DNA of 7,961 bases from an uncultured Sphingomonadaceae bacterium (GTDB lineage: Bacteria; Pseudomonadota; Alphaproteobacteria; Sphingomonadales; Sphingomonadaceae), in assembly GCA_938003725.1 (NCBI GenBank), contig CALKXX010000031.1:1-7961 (forward strand), read 5' to 3'. The notes beneath the pieces were generated by a model that was not told the DNA's origin, made no database searches, and was given only the letters and a program-made list of their open reading frames with translations. A program made the translations under genes and the position numbers. Positions 1 through 5,195 of this stretch are shown piece by piece (the stretch's first letter is position 1; each line of letters starts with the position of its first letter).

Positions 1-290
1 TAGAACTTTACCCAGGGGCGGAGATTCAAAGCAGCATATCCGGCCAAGGTGGAGGCTCGTCGGGAGCCATGGTTACATTTCAAACTGCCGATAGTCAGGA
101 TGATGTGATTGAGTTCTACAAAAAGCAAGCAAAGTCCAAAGGTTTGGAAATCAAGGCTGAAGGAAGCATGGGGGCAATGAAAATGATCAGTGCCGGTAAG
201 GGTGATGGCGATGTCAATGCAAACATTACGGCTACCAAAGCCGGCGGCGGGGGGGCCAACGTCACGATCATGGTTGGTAACCAAGGTTAG
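1..290 (+). CDS. 3' part of a small hypothetical protein
   Basis: The reading frame is open from base 3 and ends at TAG 288-290, so the gene begins upstream of the window and about 95 codons are visible. An ATG at 69 is in frame, but the preceding codons read as protein of the same style (ELYPGAEIQ, then a Gly/Ser-rich stretch), so 69 is probably not the true start. The visible part has a Gly/Ser-rich turn, a helical stretch (DDVIEFYKKQAKSKG), a short segment with several Met and Ala residues (GSMGAMKMISAGKG), then alternating polar/hydrophobic residues (VNANITATKA, ANVTIMVGN) that suggest beta strands. The pattern resembles small sphingomonad proteins, often exported or lipoproteins, that begin with an LYPGA-type motif; this is from memory. 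The N-terminus that would show a signal peptide is missing. Function unknown. Confidence 0.75.
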   Translation, partial: ELYPGAEIQSSISGQGGGSSGAMVTFQTADSQDDVIEFYKKQAKSKGLEIKAEGSMGAMKMISAGKGDGDVNANITATKAGGGGANVTIMVGNQG

Positions 291-296
291 ACGTCG

Positions 297-316
297 CGGC
301 GAGTTCTCGGTCGCCG
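297..316. other. GC-rich inverted repeat after the first gene
   Basis: CGGCGA (297-302) pairs with TCGCCG (311-316) across an 8-base loop, starting 6 bases after the stop codon of the first gene. The position suits a transcript end. However, the stem is followed by AAAACTAAATTG rather than a T run, so it is not a canonical intrinsic terminator. It could protect a 3' end or assist factor-dependent termination. The rest of the gap to ndk (317-401) is A-rich and probably holds the ndk promoter, but no convincing -35/-10 pair was found. Confidence 0.35.
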
Positions 317-412
317 AAAACTAAATTGAAAAACCAAAAACTTGCCATGCTGCACTGCAACAGCTAAGCGCGGCGCAACTTTACAACAAACCCCTAAATA
401 CGGAGCTTTATC

Positions 413-835
413 ATGGCCGTTACACGGACATTTTCGATCATCAAACCCGACGCAACCCGTCGCAATATCACCGGCGCAGTTACGAAAATGCTGGAAGATT
501 CTGGCCTGCGTGTTGTTGCGTCCAAGCGTATTCACATGACTAAAGATCAAGCCGAAGGTTTTTATGCCGTGCACAAAGAACGCCCCTTCTTTGGTGAACT
601 CGTTGAATTTATGACCAGCGGTCCATCCGTTGTGCAGGTGCTGGAGGGTGAAAACGCAATGCAGGCGAACCGCGATATCATGGGTGCGACTAACCCTGCC
701 GATGCAGAGCCCGGCACGATCCGCAAGGAGCTTGCCGAAAGCTTGGAAGCGAACACAGTCCACGGTTCGGACAGTGAAGAAAATGCAGCGATAGAGATTG
801 CCTACTTCTTCAACGAAGACGAGATTGTTGGCTAA
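413..835 (+). CDS. ndk: Nucleoside diphosphate kinase
   Basis: This 140-residue cytoplasmic enzyme transfers the gamma phosphate of ATP to (d)NDPs through a phosphohistidine intermediate, balancing NTP and dNTP pools. It is full length for the family (bacterial Ndk is about 140-143 residues). The N-terminal TFSIIKPDA motif carries K11, which contacts phosphate. Y51, R87, T93, R104 and N114 sit at the usual nucleotide-binding positions in MQANRDIMGATNPADAEPGT and the following segment. The catalytic histidine is H117 in NTVHGSDS, the family signature. Start choice: GGAG at 402-405 lies 7 bases before ATG 413, and the protein begins with the usual AVTRTFSIIKP. It ends TAA 833-835, only 6 bases from the end of the convergent SnoaL-like gene. 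It appears monocistronic, with a 122-base upstream gap. Identification is secure. Confidence 0.98.
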   Translation: MAVTRTFSIIKPDATRRNITGAVTKMLEDSGLRVVASKRIHMTKDQAEGFYAVHKERPFFGELVEFMTSGPSVVQVLEGENAMQANRDIMGATNPADAEPGTIRKELAESLEANTVHGSDSEENAAIEIAYFFNEDEIVG

Positions 836-841
836 TAAATA

Positions 842-1339
842 TCAGGTAACCGGTGCGTGATGACCTTCCGTCACTGCTGCGCTGGTTGCCGGGTTTGCGC
901 TTTCCCAATCGTGGAAAGCTTCCCGACGGACAATGATCCATTCATTGTCGCGTCGTTCTAATTTATCACAGTAACGGCCGGCAACGATCCAATCTGTCGC
1001 CTTCCCATGGGTCTCGCAGGGCGCGAAGTCTGGCTGCCCCGCCTCGATATAGTGATAAGCAACGAAATTCGCTTCAGTTGCTGCCTTCTGCCCATCATCT
1101 GACAAATCAATGTGCACATTGGCAATGGAGTGGTGAGTGCCTGGAATACCCTTCAACACCTCGCTGGCAAAGCCGATAAACTCATCCGGTGGCCCTTCGT
1201 AATCACCATGTTTGTGGATATGGTCATCCGCAAAACAAGAACGCACCAGCGCCCAGTCCCGACGATCTATACCCTTGCAATATCGGTGCAGCACATCCCG
1301 AATCTCTTCCCGCGCTGACAATTGTTCCACAGAATACAT
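842..1339 (-). CDS. SnoaL-like (NTF2-fold) family protein
   Basis: A 165-residue protein of the SnoaL-like/NTF2 superfamily, closest in style to the SnoaL_4 group (PF13577). These are small cone-shaped alpha+beta domains that act as cyclases, isomerases, dehydratases, ring-hydroxylating dioxygenase beta subunits or simple ligand binders, so the reaction cannot be assigned. The typical start is visible: a helix EEIRDVLHRYCKGIDRRDW (residues 11-29), then the F-A-D-D stretch (36-39). THHSIANVHIDL (68-79) follows, and then the strands GRYCDKLERRDNEWIIVRRE (121-140). Start: the frame extends to an ATG at 1369, but ATG 1339 is preferred because ATAGGAGA (1347-1354 on this strand) is a good ribosome-binding site about 8 bases upstream. 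It is divergent from the adjacent dehydrogenase with an 82-base gap, which suggests shared regulation and perhaps a shared pathway. Family confidence is good; the substrate is unknown. Confidence 0.85.
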   Translation of the reverse strand: MYSVEQLSAREEIRDVLHRYCKGIDRRDWALVRSCFADDHIHKHGDYEGPPDEFIGFASEVLKGIPGTHHSIANVHIDLSDDGQKAATEANFVAYHYIEAGQPDFAPCETHGKATDWIVAGRYCDKLERRDNEWIIVRREAFHDWESANPATSAAVTEGHHAPVT

Positions 1340-1421
1340 CCCATCGTCTCCTATTTTTGCCAGTATCATTCCGGCCCTGCCGTACTAGCTTTGGTTTTGA
1401 CATTGTTTGAGGAGGTAAAGC
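1340..1421. promoter_or_regulatory. Divergent control region, SnoaL-like / SDR
   Basis: These 82 bases separate two divergently read genes and so must hold both promoters. Two good Shine-Dalgarno sequences are visible: ATAGGAGA on the minus strand (1347-1354) and GAGGAGG on the plus strand around 1409-1415. A perfect TTGACA lies at 1397-1402, but a -10 at normal spacing would fall on the SDR start codon, so it is probably not a -35 box for that gene. No clear inverted repeat or convincing sigma-70 pair was found. Confidence 0.4.
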
Positions 1422-2195
1422 ATGGGCAGACTGGATGGCAAAGTGGCAATAATAACAGGCGCAGCCAAGGGGTTGGGTGAAGCCGATGCGCGCATGTTCG
1501 CTCGCGAAGGCGCTACGGTTATCCTGACTGATATGGATAAGGAAAACGGCCAAAGGGTAGCTGGCGAGATTGGAGCAAAGGCGGAATTCCATGTCCAGGA
1601 CGTGCGGGACGAGCAGGGATGGGAAGATATAATTGCTGATATTGTCTCACGGCATGGCAAACTTGATATATTGGTGAACAACGCCGGTGTGGTGGAGCCT
1701 GGCACAATCGAAACGCAGACCGCGGAAGAATATCGGTTTGTTATGGCCGTTAGCGCGGACGGAGCATTTTACGGCTGCAAATATGCCGTGCCAGCGATGA
1801 AAGCTTCCGGCGGCGGTTCGATCATTAACATGTGTTCGATTGCTTCGATCATCGGTGAACCAATTGTTGTGGCCTATTCCATGGCAAAAGGCGCGATCGA
1901 GAGTCTGACGCGCAGTGTGGCAGTGCATTCAGCGAACAACAAATATAATATTCGCTGCAACAGCGTTCATCCGGCTGGAATTCTAACCCCGATGGTAATG
2001 GGTATTGGCGGAAAATTGGAAGGGCGTGATGATCTGCGCCCCAATAGCGATGGTCCGGAGGCCAGTGCTCTAGGGGAACCGGACGATATCGCGAATACCG
2101 TATTATTTTTAGCGTCGGATGAATCCAAATTTGTCAACGGCGCAGCCATCCGGGTGGATAATGCTAAATCGGTGGTTGAAGGCGTCGTATCCTGA
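1422..2195 (+). CDS. Classical short-chain dehydrogenase/reductase
   Basis: A 257-residue oxidoreductase of the classical SDR family, the usual length, with a single Rossmann fold and no signal peptide. Visible motifs are the cofactor loop TGAAKGLG (12-19) and D37 at the end of the second strand, which usually means NAD(H) over NADP(H). Others are D60-V61 contacting adenine, and NNAG (86-89). The catalytic residues are S139, Y152 and K156 (AYSMAK), with the same Ser-Tyr spacing as FabG. The Asn that normally completes the tetrad is replaced by S111 (VSADG), and the usual PG after strand 6 reads HPAG (183-186). ATG 1422 follows GGAGG (1411-1415). The protein resembles the hydroxysteroid, cyclopentanol and other alcohol dehydrogenase groups, but the substrate cannot be read from sequence. 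It is divergent from a SnoaL-like gene and 50 bases upstream of the LOV-HTH regulator, possibly co-transcribed with it. Confidence 0.93.
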   Translation: MGRLDGKVAIITGAAKGLGEADARMFAREGATVILTDMDKENGQRVAGEIGAKAEFHVQDVRDEQGWEDIIADIVSRHGKLDILVNNAGVVEPGTIETQTAEEYRFVMAVSADGAFYGCKYAVPAMKASGGGSIINMCSIASIIGEPIVVAYSMAKGAIESLTRSVAVHSANNKYNIRCNSVHPAGILTPMVMGIGGKLEGRDDLRPNSDGPEASALGEPDDIANTVLFLASDESKFVNGAAIRVDNAKSVVEGVVS

Positions 2196-2197
2196 AC

Positions 2198-2212
2198 GCG
2201 AGCTTTGCTTGC
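2198..2212 (+). other. Short stem-loop after the SDR gene
   Basis: GCGAGC (2198-2203) can pair with GCTTGC (2207-2212), with one G-T wobble, across a TTT loop, beginning 3 bases after the SDR stop. The nearest T run (TTTTT, 2224-2228) is about 11 bases beyond the stem, so a true intrinsic terminator is doubtful. It may only attenuate read-through into the LOV-HTH gene. Confidence 0.25.
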
Positions 2213-2230
2213 TAACTCACTGGTTTTTGG

Positions 2231-2241
2231 GGTAGGATTTT
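2231..2241 (+). promoter_or_regulatory. Possible EL222-type binding site over the RBS
   Basis: GGTAGGATTTT, directly before the LOV-HTH start codon at 2246, shares its first 8 bases with the GGTAGGATCCA core I recall as a high-affinity DNA target of Erythrobacter EL222. Because the encoded protein is EL222-like, this could be an autoregulatory site. The same bases (AGGA 2234-2237, 8 bases from the ATG) also serve as the Shine-Dalgarno sequence, which alone could explain part of the match. The second half-site (CCA) is missing. Confidence 0.3.
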
Positions 2242-2245
2242 GGTC

Positions 2246-2902
2246 ATGGATGATGGCCCTTCACCTGACGATGCAAAAACGACAGCGGTTCCAACTGTGG
2301 CTCCGCCTAATGCGGCTATTCGTGCACTGGTGGAAAATAGCCCCATCGCGTCGGTAATCAGCGATCCCCGATTGCCGGACAATCCGATTGTTGCCTCAAA
2401 CAAGGCATTCACCGCGCTGACGGGATATGATGAAGATTTTATCATTGGCAGAAATTGCCGATTCCTTGCCGGAGATGCGACCGAGCCATGGCTAACGGAA
2501 GAAATTCGGCGGGGAGTAAGGGAGCAAAAGTCAGTTCTGGTAGAGATTTTAAACTACAAGAAAGACGGCACGCCGTTTCAGAACGCTGTTCTAGTGGCGC
2601 CGTTATTCGATGACGATGGAGAATTGGAGTATTTTCTTGGATCTCAGGTCGAAATCGATGTTGATGCACCCAGTTTGGCCAAGGCTCGGCGGATGCGCGC
2701 AGTGGAGATTGTGAAAGACTTGTCCAAGAGACAACGCGAAGTTTTACGGTTCATTGCCAAAGGACTGCTCAATAAACAGATTGCTCATGAACTAAGTCTC
2801 AGCGAGCGAACGATTAAAATGCACCGCGCTATCTTGATGAAACGGTTAAATGCGCCCAGTGCTGCTGATATGGTTAGGTTGGCTGTGGAAGCTGGTATGT
2901 AG
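2246..2902 (+). CDS. LOV-HTH blue-light transcription factor (EL222-like)
   Basis: A 218-residue one-component photoreceptor: an N-terminal LOV (PAS) domain that binds FMN, a linker helix and a C-terminal LuxR-type helix-turn-helix. The LOV core runs about residues 30-138. It contains DNPIVASNKAF, LTGY, the flavin motif GRNCRFLAG (68-76) with adduct-forming C71, LVEILNYKKDGTPFQN with FMN-contacting N103 and N113, and FLGSQVE with the switch glutamine Q134. Residues about 158-205 (LSKRQREVL, then NKQIAHELSLSERTIKMH) form the GerE/LuxR HTH. Length, domain order and local sequence match EL222 (222 residues) closely. There, blue light forms a Cys-FMN adduct that frees the HTH to dimerise, bind DNA and activate transcription. 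Start: TTG 2240 is possible, but ATG 2246 has AGGA 8 bases upstream. It follows the SDR gene by 50 bases, and light control of the SDR/SnoaL pair is inferred. The family call is very secure. Confidence 0.96.
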   Translation: MDDGPSPDDAKTTAVPTVAPPNAAIRALVENSPIASVISDPRLPDNPIVASNKAFTALTGYDEDFIIGRNCRFLAGDATEPWLTEEIRRGVREQKSVLVEILNYKKDGTPFQNAVLVAPLFDDDGELEYFLGSQVEIDVDAPSLAKARRMRAVEIVKDLSKRQREVLRFIAKGLLNKQIAHELSLSERTIKMHRAILMKRLNAPSAADMVRLAVEAGM

Positions 2903-2904
2903 TG

Positions 2905-2924
2905 ATACGGCATTACTACCGTAT
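2905..2924 (+). other. Stem-loop just after the LOV-HTH gene
   Basis: ATACGG (2905-2910) pairs perfectly with CCGTAT (2919-2924) across an 8-base loop, starting 3 bases after the stop codon. No T run follows (AGAAACTCG), so it is not a canonical terminator. It may stabilise the mRNA 3' end. Confidence 0.35.
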
Positions 2925-2997
2925 AGAAACTCGCTGATCATTGCGGCAATACACAGTTAAGCATCGCGGGTAGGGCATCCCCCAGCCGGGTCGCAAA

Positions 2998-3019
2998 ATC
3001 CTATAGGATGGCACATCCT
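2998..3019. repeat. Overlapping ATCCT/AGGAT palindromes
   Basis: Two inverted repeats share an arm. ATCCTATAGGAT (2998-3009) is a perfect 12-base palindrome. AGGATG (3005-3010) and CATCCT (3014-3019) form a second perfect inverted repeat around GCA. They sit in the 166-base convergent gap between the LOV-HTH gene and purN, which holds no credible gene. The central TAGGAT is the core of the EL222-type target, so this could be a regulator-binding site. Read on the minus strand, the second repeat is a 6-base-pair hairpin followed shortly by TTTT, so it could instead be a weak terminator for purMN. Confidence 0.45.
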
Positions 3020-3068
3020 CCCTCCTTCCGTGTCGTCCCACTGGACCTGCTACGCGGTGCGCTTTTTA

Positions 3069-4034
3069 CTAAAATTCGTCGGCTATATCCTGAAGTTTCA
3101 CCAATCGCTTGGGTGCGACCATACGCCAACTTTTACGAAGCCATCCCGCGATATGCTCCCAATCCGTCCGGCCAACGTCCAAGCGAATTGCGATCCAGCC
3201 CGATTTGCCGTAAAATTTCGGAGAATAGTAAAGCTCTGGATCCGCATCGAGCAGCGCTGCTTGCTCGTCAAGACCAGTGGTTTTTAACAGCAAACCAATG
3301 CCAGCTTCTTCGTGCAAACGGTGCGTAAAATAGGCGAAATATTTGGCGGTTTTTTCACTGCCGACGCGCCAGCCCGGTGACCCAAAACTGGTTCTTTCGT
3401 GTGTTTCCTCTAAAGCCAGCGCACGTTTGCGTATCTCTTCCAATATCCAATCCGGATCAGATTCGCGCGTGACATATTTCGCCAATGCGTCCGGATAAAG
3501 TTGGTGTTCCGCGATCAATATCCGGCCGGCGAGGCTATCGGCATCATCATCCGATAGGACTGCCACCTCGGTTTGGGCAAGCACTGGACCATCATCCAGT
3601 TCCGGGGTCACCAAGTGCACACTGCATCCCGCTACCTTATCACCTGCATCTATGGCTCGTTGATAGGTGTCGAGTCCCTTGTATTTTGGCAATAGGCTGG
3701 GATGGATGTTCAACATGCGCTGTGCCCATTTACCCACGAATTTGTCGCTGAGAATACGCATATAACCCGCGAGTACGATATATTCTGCGCCAGATTGCGT
3801 GACGGCATCGTGCATGATTTGATCATGCTCTTCGCGGCCTAATCCCTTGTGTGCATGCGAGAATGTTTCGACATTCTCGGCTTCGGCCAATCGCAATCCC
3901 TTTGCATTCGGGTCATTTGAGGCAACCAATGCAATCTCATAGGGGCAATCTTTTGCCTTCGCAGCATAGATAAGCGCGCCCATATTGGACCCTCGCCCAG
4001 AGATGAGAATAGCTACCTTAACTTTGCTAGCCAT
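3069..4034 (-). CDS. purN: PurN with C-terminal MmcQ/YjbR-like domain
   Basis: Phosphoribosylglycinamide formyltransferase transfers formyl from 10-formyl-tetrahydrofolate to GAR, the third step of de novo purine synthesis, in the cytoplasm. At 321 residues it is about 110 longer than usual (E. coli PurN is 212). Residues 1-205 are a complete PurN: SGRGSN (12-17) for the GAR phosphate, YMRIL (91-95), NIHPSLLPKYKG (109-120) with catalytic N109 and H111, and LDDGP with catalytic D147. Residues about 215-316 resemble a MmcQ/YjbR domain (CyaY-like fold): GSPGWRVGSEKTAKYFAYF, LLLKT, ALLDADPELYYSPKFYGKSGW, IRLD.GRTDW, and VAPKRL near the end. No stop or frame break separates them, so this is a genuine in-frame fusion. 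ATG 4034 overlaps the purM stop by 8 bases, indicating translational coupling. No strong Shine-Dalgarno is visible. The PurN call is certain; the YjbR call is good but by eye. Confidence 0.95.
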   Translation of the reverse strand: MASKVKVAILISGRGSNMGALIYAAKAKDCPYEIALVASNDPNAKGLRLAEAENVETFSHAHKGLGREEHDQIMHDAVTQSGAEYIVLAGYMRILSDKFVGKWAQRMLNIHPSLLPKYKGLDTYQRAIDAGDKVAGCSVHLVTPELDDGPVLAQTEVAVLSDDDADSLAGRILIAEHQLYPDALAKYVTRESDPDWILEEIRKRALALEETHERTSFGSPGWRVGSEKTAKYFAYFTHRLHEEAGIGLLLKTTGLDEQAALLDADPELYYSPKFYGKSGWIAIRLDVGRTDWEHIAGWLRKSWRMVAPKRLVKLQDIADEF

Positions 4035-5133
4035 TGTGAGTTGCTGTCCAATCGCTCATCGCCGACCAAATGTCCGATTTTCCCTGTACGGTACAGCCTT
4101 TGCTCCCTGTTCGGATATCACCGATTTGATGCACCGTTTCGTCTGCCGCTTCGAGGTCAGCCGTAACCGAAGGTACTTTGTCCGGCGATACCGCCAAAAC
4201 CATCCCGATGCCGCAGTTGAATGTTCGGGCCATTTCTTCAGGTTCGATATTCCCCTGTGCTTGCAAAAAAGCCATCAATCGGGGCTGTTCCCATGCGCTT
4301 GCGTCAATATGGGCATGTAACCCATCCGGCAGCACGCGCGGTATATTCTCCAGCAAACCGCCACCGGTGATATGTGCAAGGGCTTTGATGTGTCCGGATT
4401 GCATCAGAGGTAACAGCGATTTTACATAAATGCGTGTTGGCGCGATCAGCGCTTCGATCAGAAGCGTTTCCGGATCGAACAGGGCAGGGCGGTCGAGTTT
4501 CCAGCCCTTGTCTTCCGCTAAGCGCCTGACCAATGAATAGCCATTGGAGTGTATACCGGAAGATGCGAGTCCAAGCAGAATGTCTCCAGCTTCCAGCCGG
4601 GCACCAGTAACCGCCTTATCCCGCTCCACGGCACCGACACAGAATCCAGCCAAATCATAGTCACCGTCGGCATACATGCCCGGCATTTCTGCGGTCTCTC
4701 CGCCAATCAAAGCACATCCCGATATTTTGCAACCCTCGGCAATACCGGCAACGACCCGTTCTGCGACTCCGTTCTCAAGCTTGCCGGTTGCGAAATAATC
4801 CAGAAAAAACAGTGGTTCCGCGCCTTGAACGATCAGATCGTTGACGCACATGGCGACTAAATCGATTCCCACACTGTCATGGCGATCATGGTCGATGGCC
4901 AGTTTCAACTTGGTGCCGACACCGTCATTTGCGGCAACCAGAAGCGGGTCATCATATCCCGCAGCTTTCAGGTCAAAAAAGCCACCAAAACCGCCGAGTT
5001 CGGCGTTTGCACCGGGTCGCGCGGTCGCCTTGGCTAAGGGTGCAATCGCCTTGACCAACGCATTTCCTGCCTCAATTGACACACCTGCTTTTGCATAAGT
5101 GTAGGATTCGGGCTCATTTTGCTTTTCACTCAT
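4027..5133 (-). CDS. purM: Phosphoribosylformylglycinamidine cyclo-ligase
   Basis: AIR synthetase closes the imidazole ring: FGAM + ATP gives AIR, ADP and phosphate, the fifth step of purine synthesis. From ATG 5133 it is 368 residues, slightly longer than E. coli PurM (345). Family motifs are in order: YAKAGVSIEAGN (13-24), GGFGGFFDL (47-55), NDGVGTKLKLA (69-79), VNDLIVQGAEPLFFLDY (97-113), IGGETAEMPGMY (143-154), then SSGIHSNGYSLVR, AHITGGGLLENIPRVLP and FNCGIGMVL. These cover the PurM N-terminal ATP-binding and C-terminal domains. A GTG at 5157 would add eight residues (MSCLIAYF) and run into the divergent promoter region, so ATG 5133 is preferred, although its ribosome-binding site is weak. 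It is first in the purM-purN operon, overlapping purN by 8 bases, and divergent from the DUF2066 gene. Confidence 0.97.
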   Translation of the reverse strand: MSEKQNEPESYTYAKAGVSIEAGNALVKAIAPLAKATARPGANAELGGFGGFFDLKAAGYDDPLLVAANDGVGTKLKLAIDHDRHDSVGIDLVAMCVNDLIVQGAEPLFFLDYFATGKLENGVAERVVAGIAEGCKISGCALIGGETAEMPGMYADGDYDLAGFCVGAVERDKAVTGARLEAGDILLGLASSGIHSNGYSLVRRLAEDKGWKLDRPALFDPETLLIEALIAPTRIYVKSLLPLMQSGHIKALAHITGGGLLENIPRVLPDGLHAHIDASAWEQPRLMAFLQAQGNIEPEEMARTFNCGIGMVLAVSPDKVPSVTADLEAADETVHQIGDIRTGSKGCTVQGKSDIWSAMSDWTATHNG

Positions 5134-5195
5134 GAAATAGGCGATTAGACAACTCACGTGTGGATTTCCACGTCATAATCGTCAAAAGAGCGCAA
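5134..5195. promoter_or_regulatory. Divergent region purM / DUF2066 with palindrome
   Basis: This 62-base gap must drive purMN leftwards and the DUF2066-hda-ppk1 genes rightwards. Its centre holds GTGGA-TT-TCCAC (5160-5171), a perfect inverted repeat. It is flanked by ACGTG (5156-5160) and CACGT (5169-5173), and overlaps a CACGTG hexamer (5155-5160). A TTGACG on the minus strand (5180-5185) could be a -35 box for purM, but no good -10 follows at normal spacing. A CATAAT (5174-5179) might be a rightward -10 without a clear -35. The palindrome is a candidate operator for one or both operons. Confidence 0.45.

Noticed and set aside
297..316. Intrinsic terminator after the first gene
   Set aside because: The stem is good but no T run follows on either strand; it is kept only as an inverted repeat.
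287..763. Minus-strand open frame of 158 codons over ndk
   Set aside because: It is the antisense shadow of ndk, which is unmistakable by motif, and has no family resemblance.
1397..1402. Perfect TTGACA as a -35 box for the SDR gene
   Set aside because: A -10 box at 16-18 bases would fall at 1419-1426, on the start codon, so it cannot drive a normal leader for this gene.
3053..3067. Terminator CGC-GGT-GCG-C-TTTTT for the LOV-HTH gene
   Set aside because: The stem is only 3 base pairs, too short, and the site is against the end of purN; no convincing intrinsic terminator was found here.
3008..3328. Plus-strand open frame of 106 codons
   Set aside because: It lies mostly antisense to the PurN C-terminal domain, whose minus-strand frame matches a known family; the plus frame has no recognisable motif.
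5102..5110. TAGGATTCG as another EL222-type site
   Set aside because: It lies within the purM coding sequence with only the 6-base core matching, which is expected by chance in 8 kb.
5160..5195. Upstream GTG start for the DUF2066 protein
   Set aside because: It would place a polar 12-residue extension before the signal peptide and overlap the divergent palindrome; ATG 5196 fits better.
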